Below, in pieces: positions 8,928 to 16,767 of a stretch of 64,000 bases of DNA. Where the stretch lies: NCBI GenBank assembly GCA_902785755.1, contig CACZZO010000009.1, positions 1 through 64,000 on the forward strand, in the 5' to 3' direction. Every line of letters begins with the position of its first letter. The first letter of the stretch is position 1. Under the pieces are notes generated by a model. It was not told the DNA's origin. It searched no databases and saw only the letters and a list, made by a program, of their open reading frames with translations. Both the position numbers and the translations under genes were made by a program. This DNA is from an uncultured Bacteroidia bacterium. Its GTDB lineage: Bacteria > Bacteroidota > Bacteroidia > Bacteroidales > F082.

Positions 8928-9029
8928 ACACCGTATTATCGGCAGGGGTTTACACCGCCTGCCTGATGTGCTGTCACACTTACGGGGTTCCCCAGTGTAC
9001 CGCCAAAGCCCTGAAAGGACGGCGACTTT

Positions 9030-9110
9030 GCGAGATGGGGAGAGGCATATACACAATGAGAAATTGCTCTCTTGAATCAAGTTGGGTTTTCTCTGCCAAT
9101 TTTTTAATTT
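9030..9110 (+). pseudogene. Remnant of a second mazG 3' end
   Basis: Read in one frame this stretch gives RDGERHIHNEKLLS and a stop, matching the mazG C-terminus RDRERHLRNEKLMA at 7570-7614. The similarity continues past both stop codons: a 29-bp block beginning TGAATCAAGTTG differs at one position between 7612-7640 and 9072-9100. Only the tail is present. The arrangement looks like a target duplicated by insertion or by unequal recombination around the ATPase module. Confidence 0.75.
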
Positions 9111-9175
9111 GAATTGAAAGTATCCATCCGTTTGAAAAAATTATCTCAAAAGGTAATTCATTCGGAAATGTTTTG

Positions 9176-9183
9176 TATTTTTG
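9176..9183 (+). promoter_or_regulatory. -7 box TATTTTTG for the toxin-antitoxin-like pair
   Basis: The box is 22 nt before the ATG at 9205. Its surroundings, TTTTGTATTTTTGCGG, closely match those before the ATPase gene at 7735. Confidence 0.65.
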
Positions 9184-9204
9184 CGGCATTAAAACTCATC
9201 AACT

Positions 9205-9684
9205 ATGACAAGAGCAACCATTCAATCAGTCAGACAGACGGAAAAGGCGGGACTATTTACCATCTGCTTTGAGGGCGAAAGTTATACTGAGTTCCAAAAA
9301 TTCATCATCAAAGGCAATGAAAACGCGACACTCCAACCCGACCTTCAGAAAATCCTGAATGCGATTCAACACATGATGGATGCCGTGGGATTTTTGGACA
9401 GGTATTTCCGTCCCGAGGGGAAGATGCGTGACCGCGTGGCCGCTTTGCCCATACAATCCAGCAAGTTAAGGTTGTATTGTTTGCGCTTGTCCGACAGCGT
9501 GCTGATTGTTGGCAATGGCGGGCAGAAAGACACAAAAACCTACGAGGAGAATCCCGAACTCAATGGATATGTCATCAACCTGCAAAAGTTAGACGACATC
9601 CTTAGAATTGCCGAGCGAAAGGGTACCATTCGCATCGAAGAAACCACCATAGAGGGCATTGACGAAAAAACTTTTGAACTATGA
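9205..9684 (+). CDS. Putative toxin of a type II-like toxin-antitoxin pair
   Basis: I do not recognise this 159-residue protein with certainty. It overlaps by four bases (ATGA) a downstream XRE-type helix-turn-helix gene, the usual layout of reverse-order (higBA-like) toxin-antitoxin pairs. A central stretch, KLRLYCLRLSDSVLIVGNGG, followed by a T-K-T-Y element, resembles the beta-sheet core of RelE/HigB-like or Gp49-like toxins. The protein is longer than a typical RelE (about 90-110 residues), with an extra N-terminal region. It contains no signal peptide or membrane segment. A toxin role is inferred mainly from the neighbour. Confidence 0.55.
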   Translation: MTRATIQSVRQTEKAGLFTICFEGESYTEFQKFIIKGNENATLQPDLQKILNAIQHMMDAVGFLDRYFRPEGKMRDRVAALPIQSSKLRLYCLRLSDSVLIVGNGGQKDTKTYEENPELNGYVINLQKLDDILRIAERKGTIRIEETTIEGIDEKTFEL

Positions 9685-9962
9685 AACATGCAGAAGACAC
9701 GGAACGGCTTTTTCAACAGGTGCTTGACGAAACGCCGACAGCCATCAAGCAGCAGGTGGAATGGTCTTACGCCATTGCCGACAGCATTGACGCATCGCTG
9801 CACCGCCACGGCATGACGCAAAAAGACTTCGCCAAACGGGTTGGCACTTCAGAAGCCGCAGTCTCCAGTTGGGTGGGCGGCGGCCACAATTTCACCCTTT
9901 CCACTTTGGCAAAGATTTCGGCGGTTCTTGGCGAGCCTATTATTTCTGTTGGGACACGATAA
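9681..9962 (+). CDS. XRE-family helix-turn-helix antitoxin-like protein
   Basis: The 93-residue protein has a classic XRE/HTH_3 fold from about residue 38: MTQKDFAKRVGTSEAAVSSWV is the helix-turn-helix, followed by the usual LSTLAKISAVLGEPI helix. It probably binds operator DNA at the promoter of the pair and neutralises the product of the overlapping upstream gene. The ATGA overlap implies translational coupling. A GC-rich hairpin (9978-10010) follows. Confidence 0.8.
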   Translation: MKHAEDTERLFQQVLDETPTAIKQQVEWSYAIADSIDASLHRHGMTQKDFAKRVGTSEAAVSSWVGGGHNFTLSTLAKISAVLGEPIISVGTR

Positions 9963-9977
9963 ATCATTGTTTTCATC

Positions 9978-10010
9978 GGCAGGGGTTCCGCAAGGTTCCA
10001 CCCCTGCCGA
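9978..10010 (+). terminator. Hairpin after the antitoxin-like gene
   Basis: A perfect 10-bp stem pairs CGGCAGGGGT (9978-9987) with ACCCCTGCCG (10001-10010). There is no T-tract on the plus strand, so it may be a Rho-independent-like barrier or a dispersed repeat. A related partial copy lies near 8941. Confidence 0.45.
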
Positions 10011-10089
10011 AAAATGACAAATTCCGAATTAAGCCCCGGCGGGGCGAAATAAAAAAATCCGATTGAAATTCCTCAATAAAAACAAAAAA

Positions 10090-10115
10090 AGGCGGCCCTC
10101 AAACGAAGGCCGCCT
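10090..10115 (-). terminator. Intrinsic terminator of the minus-strand lipoprotein gene
   Basis: The stem AGGCGGCC (10090-10097) with GGCCGCCT (10108-10115) is followed on the minus strand by TTTTTTTG. It lies 24 bp after the stop of the gene ending at 10139. Confidence 0.85.
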
Positions 10116-10138
10116 CTTGCATCTTTTTTACAATACCA

Positions 10139-11800
10139 TTAATTGGCTGCTTTTACGAAACGCACGCAGAAGCCAAAACTGGCATCCCAATTCGTGTTAT
10201 TAGTTTGCGGTCCGTTTTGATTATCGAAATACATTAAGTAGGCCCTATCATTACCAAATGGAGTAATTGTCCAATAGCCTCCTCTAACGTTACAAAATTC
10301 CACGGCTGAATGATAGTAATTTATAGTACTGTTAGTAGAAGCACCTTTCATCCTATAGCCTGCGGCAGGCAGAAATACCGCACCTTTACTCTCCATCGTA
10401 AACCATTTTGCTTCTGTATAAACGTTTGGCCAACCGGATATTGTGCCGTATTGGAAATCACGATCCGCAGAGCCGTCCCAATCGTCGGGCAGAATGATGA
10501 GTCCATTAACGGATTCTCCATCATTCTTTGTCACCTTTCCAAAGCCGTAGGGCTGCCGGCCGTTATTCACCGTGCGAGTATTGAGGAGATAGTCCCATTC
10601 CTCCTGCGTCATCACGCGCCAACCAGTTTCTTCCGCAATGGAGACAGAGACAGGGAAAGTACCGTCAAAGGTGTCCATATAGAAATCGCCATTAGTGTTA
10701 AGTTGATGAGCACCCCACATGCCGTATTGAATCATTCCCGTTACATTCGGATCGACGCTAGGATTATTATTACTCCAAGTGCCCCAAGCGAAGTGGCTAA
10801 CGTTTGAGTTGGAATTCCAGGTTTGTTCATAGTCATACTGCTCTCCGGCGAAACTCCATCCGGTTGATGGGTGGAAATGCGCATTGCCGGGCGAGAAATT
10901 GACCACCTTGCCATCTCCAACGGTGAATGGTTTATATTCAAACCCAGCTGGGGTTTCAGCAGTCAAATTGATAGTTTTTTGGATGAAACCATTGTCGTCG
11001 GCAGCAGGGATGCTGTAGGTGCCTTCGTAGCCTTCGATATCGACGTATCCTGACAGTTCCTGTTGGGAGGGCACTACGGCATAATGCACGGCGGGGTTGC
11101 TGGTGGATTCGAAAGTGGCAATATTGCCTTTTCCATTAGAAGTGATGGTCGAAACCGAGCCGTCGAAGCCGATGTTGAGTTGGTTGTAAGCATCCGTGAT
11201 AGTCACATCATCAGTACTGTTTAAGTCGGAGCCACCAACTTGGAACGTGAACTTCACCAAAGCGCACTTGTTGCGCATTTTGCCATTACCAGCGAGGGTG
11301 TAGCTCGTTGTAGCGGTACTGAAGTTTTCTTTTGAAAGGGCAGTTGACACCACGGCAATTCCAGCACTTTGGTCTGCCAAGCTGAAGGTGAAAGAGCCGG
11401 TTGTAATATTGTTGAACTCACTGTCACGGTTAACTCCTCTCGTATCACCGCCCAAATAGATGAATTGCAATGGGTGTGAAGTTGATGCGCTTGAAGAAAT
11501 AGTGCCAGTAAAGGTAGATCCATCAGGATCTGCTGAAGTGCAATAGAGATAGCCCACATAACTGCCGTTGCTACACACATAAATCACATCATTTTCGTCG
11601 TAATTGACTTTAACGATAGGATTGCCAGTAGTAGTACTAGTTTCTTCTTCGATATGCATTCTTCCTCCGCCATTGCCATTGTTGATATTCAGCGTAATTT
11701 TAACGCCTTCGGTATCATTGTTAGTCGGTTCATTTTTCTTGCATTGGGTCAGGCCGAGGGCAATCAAGCCGGCCATGACGATAAAACTAAGTCTTTTCAT
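10139..11800 (-). CDS. Fimbrillin-like and FISUMP-type lipoprotein
   Basis: The 553-residue protein has a lipoprotein signal peptide with the probable lipidated cysteine at residue 20 (GLTQC). Residues of about 30-300 resemble the fimbrillin-like beta-sandwich domains of Bacteroidetes surface lipoproteins. The C-terminal 240 residues form the module beginning VVNFSPGNAHF and including GWRVMTQEEWDYLLNTR, LPAAGYR and a final RFVKAAN. That module is common in Bacteroidales lipoproteins as the FISUMP-type domain. It is probably exposed on the outer membrane and may be structural or adhesive. It appears cotranscribed with the small membrane protein upstream (78-bp gap) and ends at a strong terminator. 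Confidence 0.8.
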   Translation of the reverse strand: MKRLSFIVMAGLIALGLTQCKKNEPTNNDTEGVKITLNINNGNGGGRMHIEEETSTTTGNPIVKVNYDENDVIYVCSNGSYVGYLYCTSADPDGSTFTGTISSSASTSHPLQFIYLGGDTRGVNRDSEFNNITTGSFTFSLADQSAGIAVVSTALSKENFSTATTSYTLAGNGKMRNKCALVKFTFQVGGSDLNSTDDVTITDAYNQLNIGFDGSVSTITSNGKGNIATFESTSNPAVHYAVVPSQQELSGYVDIEGYEGTYSIPAADDNGFIQKTINLTAETPAGFEYKPFTVGDGKVVNFSPGNAHFHPSTGWSFAGEQYDYEQTWNSNSNVSHFAWGTWSNNNPSVDPNVTGMIQYGMWGAHQLNTNGDFYMDTFDGTFPVSVSIAEETGWRVMTQEEWDYLLNTRTVNNGRQPYGFGKVTKNDGESVNGLIILPDDWDGSADRDFQYGTISGWPNVYTEAKWFTMESKGAVFLPAAGYRMKGASTNSTINYYHSAVEFCNVRGGYWTITPFGNDRAYLMYFDNQNGPQTNNTNWDASFGFCVRFVKAAN

Positions 11801-11878
11801 TGTACAAATTTTGTGTTTGTGATTGTTTGTTGATTGTTACACCATACTGCTATGGGTTTCCACGGATTAAACAGCGAA

Positions 11879-12184
11879 TTAGTCCTCCTTTTTGCGTTTG
11901 AGGGCTGCATAGCCGAGGCCAGCGCTCAGCAAAATGGCCAAGCCACCGCCAACAGGAGCATCCGAATTATCACCAAAAGCCTCATTAATGAAGGTGCTAC
12001 CACCATCTCTTGTTGTCGGCTCTTCGCCGCCTTTACGCAAGGCACCTTGGCCGCCTTGGGCTTTGTAAGGATTGTCCAACAAGCCGCGGTTAATTTGGGC
12101 ACTCAGGGATGTGGTCGACAAAAGCATGGTCGACAACCCAATCGAAAACACTACAGTTTTCAAAGTCTTCTTGTACTCTTTCAT
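11879..12184 (-). CDS. Small exported protein with C-terminal membrane anchor
   Basis: I cannot assign a family to this 101-residue protein. It has a signal peptide ending near SLSAQ (residue 30). A glycine-rich central part includes KAQGGQGALRKGG. A final hydrophobic segment, APVGGGLAILLSAGLGYAAL, is followed by the basic tail KRKKED. This is the shape of a short protein secreted and then held in the inner membrane, with a sorting-like C-terminus (hydrophobic helix plus KRK). It lies 78 bp before the fimbrillin-like lipoprotein gene and may be cotranscribed with it. Confidence 0.65.
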   Translation of the reverse strand: MKEYKKTLKTVVFSIGLSTMLLSTTSLSAQINRGLLDNPYKAQGGQGALRKGGEEPTTRDGGSTFINEAFGDNSDAPVGGGLAILLSAGLGYAALKRKKED

Positions 12185-12317
12185 TTCTTTTTTCTTTTTC
12201 CTATTAATTTATAGATTATTGTTGTCTTCTGATTTTAGGGTGTTTACAGCACCTTTCTGGATTGGTATTCAGCGATTTACAATCAAATTCTGTTGATAAT
12301 TCGCTGCATAGCGGCTG

Positions 12318-12325
12318 CAAAAATA
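12318..12325 (-). promoter_or_regulatory. -7 box TATTTTTG for the small exported protein
   Basis: This minus-strand consensus box lies 134 nt before the start at 12184, implying a long leader. No clear riboswitch fold was recognised in that leader. Confidence 0.5.
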
Positions 12326-12374
12326 CGATTTTTTTTGAATACAGCCATAGAAAATAGAGATTTTTTCAAAAAAA

Positions 12375-12402
12375 GTAGCGACGGCGTGCACGCCGTCGCT
12401 AC
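12375..12402. repeat. 28-bp perfect palindrome, likely bidirectional terminator or REP-like element
   Basis: The sequence is its own reverse complement over 28 bp (core GACGGCGTGCACGCCGTC). It is flanked by A-rich sequence on the plus strand and sits 29 bp after the glnS stop. It could terminate glnS transcripts, or be one of the dispersed palindromes of this genome. Confidence 0.7.
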
Positions 12403-12430
12403 AAAACAATGAATTCAAGATGATTACAAA

Positions 12431-14176
<1,746 letters not shown>

Positions 14177-14209
14177 AAAACGTTGAATCGTTGATTGTTT
14201 AACTGTTGT

Positions 14210-15940
14210 TTAATAAACTTTATACTTATCCCCCGTCTTCTCGATGAGGATTTGGTAATACTCGTCGCTGTACTTGGGGTGCTTGCTGTTGATGGGCACG
14301 TATTTCTGTCCCTTCACCGGCTCGCCGGGGGTGTTCAAGTTGCCGTCCACGTACTTCATGAACAGTTCATGGTAGAAACGCTTCCACATGGCGGTCATTT
14401 CGTTGGCCGAATTGCAAGAGAACTTGGTGAGTTCCTTCACTTGGGCTTCCTTGCCCTTCATGGCGAATACGCGCTTGTCCAACTCAGGAACGACCTTTTC
14501 CACCCATTTCGTTTCCATATCGCGCTGACGCTGACGGATTTCGGGGTGGATGTAGTCGTATTTCGTGTAGGCCCAGTTGCTCATTTGGTTGAAGATCCAG
14601 AAAGCAGAGGTTTCCGACCATTCCGTCATTGAGCCGTTGCCCACGCGGAAGCACTCGGGGATTTCGGTCATGCAGGTGTACATTGGGCAGTAGACGCAGT
14701 TGTCAGTGTCGTCGACACCGAACCAAATGATGCCATATTGCTGGTTGCCACGGCTTTGGGCCACAAACGAAAAACCTGTCTGTTGGGTGGCGGTGGTGCG
14801 CTCGTGAACGTATGTCTGGCCTTTCACTTCAAACTCCATCGGACGCCAACGGTAAGGGCAGTGGAACGGGCCTGCGCCCACATCTTGCGACATATCGAGT
14901 TCAGTGCCTTCGAGGTGGTCGCGCATGAAGTCCATCATGTCAAGCACGCTGACTTTCTTGTTGGGCAACACCCACAGAGGCATACGGTTAGTGGGGAAAT
15001 TGTCGGGCGTTTGGCACATGCCGGCTTTGTAGGGCTGCACGCGCTTGATGTCGCGACCCGTGGCATAGCCCCAATAGTCTTTCATGTTGTCGGTCACCTT
15101 GTTGAACATGGCCCACACGCGGAGGTCGCAGAAGCGGGCACCGCTGAAGTCGACAGGATTGTAAACATCTGAGAACGAGAACTTCTCGTCCGGTCCATCG
15201 TAGAGTTTCATCTCCTTGGCAAAGCTGATGACATCGTCGGCATAAACGCAGTCGATGTTCGTGTCCTTAAACAGCTTGTCGATTTGTTTGAAAGTGATGC
15301 TGGTCTTGTTTTTCTTCGCCAAGGGGAAAGTGGTGATGCGAGCTTGGTTGGCGTGTCCGCTCACATAACCGTCGGGGATGCGACGAGCCACCCACACGGC
15401 ACCTTTGTTTTGCTTGCCCTTGCCAATCATTTCGAGAATCCACACCTCTTCGGTGTCGCAAATCGAGAACGACTCGCCCTCGCTCACATAGCCATAATTG
15501 GCCACTAATTCGCCCATGCACTTGATGGCTTCGCGGGCGGTCTTGGCGCGTTGCAAAGTGATGTAAATCAGGCTACCGTAATCGATGATGCCTTGGCCTT
15601 CCCAGAGGCTTTCGAGGCCGCCGTAAGTCGTTTCACCGATGGCCAATTGCCATTCGTTCATATTGCCGACCACATTATAGGTGTGCGCAATCTGAGGGAT
15701 TTGGCCACGATACATGCCACCGTCCCAGTCATACACATCGAGCATGGCTCCAGCGGGCCAGTCGGCGGCGGGATAGTGGTAGAGTTCGCCATAAAGCACA
15801 TGGCTATCGGCAGCATAGGAAATCATGCAGGAGCCGTCAGTGGAGGCGCCTTTGGTGATGAGGAAATTGGTGCAGGCATTGGCCTTCCCGAAGCAGAAAA
15901 CGAGAGCCAACGCCACGGTTGCTGAGAATGTTTTTTTCAT
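14210..15940 (-). CDS. C69-family dipeptidase
   Basis: The mature protein begins at the nucleophile: the precursor has a signal peptide (MKKTFSATVALALVFCFGKA) followed by NACTNFLITKGASTDGS, in which the cysteine becomes catalytic after processing, as in N-terminal nucleophile C69 peptidases such as PepD. From the ATG at 15940 it is 576 residues. It is probably periplasmic or secreted and cleaves dipeptides. An in-frame upstream start at 16015 is rejected because the promoter box (15981-15988) lies between the two. glnS follows after 33 bp. Confidence 0.92.
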   Translation of the reverse strand: MKKTFSATVALALVFCFGKANACTNFLITKGASTDGSCMISYAADSHVLYGELYHYPAADWPAGAMLDVYDWDGGMYRGQIPQIAHTYNVVGNMNEWQLAIGETTYGGLESLWEGQGIIDYGSLIYITLQRAKTAREAIKCMGELVANYGYVSEGESFSICDTEEVWILEMIGKGKQNKGAVWVARRIPDGYVSGHANQARITTFPLAKKNKTSITFKQIDKLFKDTNIDCVYADDVISFAKEMKLYDGPDEKFSFSDVYNPVDFSGARFCDLRVWAMFNKVTDNMKDYWGYATGRDIKRVQPYKAGMCQTPDNFPTNRMPLWVLPNKKVSVLDMMDFMRDHLEGTELDMSQDVGAGPFHCPYRWRPMEFEVKGQTYVHERTTATQQTGFSFVAQSRGNQQYGIIWFGVDDTDNCVYCPMYTCMTEIPECFRVGNGSMTEWSETSAFWIFNQMSNWAYTKYDYIHPEIRQRQRDMETKWVEKVVPELDKRVFAMKGKEAQVKELTKFSCNSANEMTAMWKRFYHELFMKYVDGNLNTPGEPVKGQKYVPINSKHPKYSDEYYQILIEKTGDKYKVY

Positions 15941-15980
15941 ATTGTTGAGATTTTGTGATTGTCTATGTTGAAAAACGCCA

Positions 15981-15988
15981 CAAAAGTA
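15981..15988 (-). promoter_or_regulatory. -7 box TACTTTTG for the C69 peptidase
   Basis: The minus-strand box lies inside the longest frame of the peptidase and so fixes its start at 15940, 40 nt downstream. Confidence 0.7.
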
Positions 15989-16047
15989 GGAAATAAAATG
16001 CAATTCCAAAAACATTTTGATAAATCATTAAATTACAACAAAATATC

Positions 16048-16089
16048 CGACAACAAACGACAACAAACGACTGCTGTCGACTACAAACG
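16048..16089. repeat. Four 10-bp units starting CGAC
   Basis: Units CGACAACAAA (twice), CGACTGCTGT and CGACTACAAA run head to tail at exact 10-bp spacing, ahead of the BECR-type gene. Ten-base spacing places the units on one face of the helix, so a repeated protein-binding site is plausible. Confidence 0.6.
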
Positions 16090-16144
16090 TTTAATCAACG
16101 GCTTTGTTTTGGTGGGTTTTGCATCTTTGCAGCATAAATCTGAA

Positions 16145-16570
16145 ATGAGTATGAAACAATTCGAATATGTGCCAGAAATACGGTCAGAACTTGGCTCTAT
16201 GACAAAAATGGAACTCCGTAGATATGTGCTTGATTATTACAAAAACAATCTGAAAGGCAAAGAAATAATCAATATCGACACAGGCATCACCATCCATTTT
16301 TCCATGACCTCGGGAAGGAAAACGGCTATGGGTGAAGCCATGTATCAAAAAAAAGCCGAAATGGTCAGGGTTTTGCCTGAGTTGGTGAAATATGCCCTCT
16401 ACAACAACTTTGGAAAACGCAAACCGGATGAAAGTGAGGAAATTATTGGATATCTGAACTTTAAAGGGCGTTGCAAACTTGATGGCAAAACCGAGAATGT
16501 GAGAATTGCAGTGCAGTTTCAACGAAGTGCGAAATTCTATTACAACATCGAAGTAAACATGATTAAATGA
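16145..16570 (+). CDS. BECR-fold (LPD3-like, barnase/EndoU/RelE-related) protein
   Basis: From the ATG at 16145 the protein has 141 residues. The region from about residue 38, IDTGITIHFSMTSGRKTA, then a helical stretch, then LDGKTENVRIAVQFQR and a final YYNIEV, resembles the LPD3 / barnase-EndoU-ColicinE5-RelE-like nuclease domain. That domain is usually found in large phage or mobile-element polyproteins, and sometimes alone. If active it would be an RNase; I cannot confirm the catalytic residues. No antitoxin gene is adjacent. A frame extends upstream to 15959, but a probable promoter region (CATCTTTG, 16119-16137) and repeats lie there. A TA-like or phage-remnant origin is possible. Confidence 0.55.
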   Translation: MSMKQFEYVPEIRSELGSMTKMELRRYVLDYYKNNLKGKEIINIDTGITIHFSMTSGRKTAMGEAMYQKKAEMVRVLPELVKYALYNNFGKRKPDESEEIIGYLNFKGRCKLDGKTENVRIAVQFQRSAKFYYNIEVNMIK

Positions 16571-16573
16571 AAA

Positions 16574-16731
16574 CGGATGGAAATCTAAAGAGTCCTGTTT
16601 TCGGTGTTCTCTCATCCCGATTTCCACCCGTAGAGTTTGCCGCAGAATGCAGGAGGTAAGTCGTAGTGAAACGATAGGCCACCGCGCGGACTTTCGGCAA
16701 GTCATACCTGATTCCTGACTTAAATCTGCCT
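16574..16731 (-). ncRNA. Candidate structured RNA between the BECR gene and the helicase
   Basis: On the minus strand a full promoter (TTG at 16760-16762, 19 nt, TAATTTTG at 16733-16740) points into a 160-bp gene-free stretch. The stretch contains a 10-of-11 bp stem (16575-16585 with 16619-16629), a 6-7 bp helix (16637-16642 with 16695-16700) and alternative pairings among repeated AAGTC/GACTT motifs (16658, 16689, 16699, 16717). This could be a housekeeping small RNA. I could not match it to 6S, SRP, RNase P or tmRNA motifs by eye. Confidence 0.35.
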
Positions 16732-16767
16732 GCAAAATTACAAAAAATCCCAAACCCCACAACAAAA

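Larger units (their letters stand above)
8872..9204. other. Gene-free stretch with repeat, mazG tail copy and promoter
   Basis: The 333 bp hold the rest of the 61-bp repeat, a short imperfect hairpin built on CGGCAGG/CCTGCC (8941-8965), the duplicated mazG 3' end at 9030-9110, and the promoter box of the next operon. I see no intact gene. Confidence 0.7.

Noticed and set aside
16574-16731. 6S, SRP, RNase P or tmRNA
   Set aside because: No conserved motif of SRP, RNase P or tmRNA could be matched, and 6S could not be confirmed without a covariance model; kept only as an unassigned RNA candidate.
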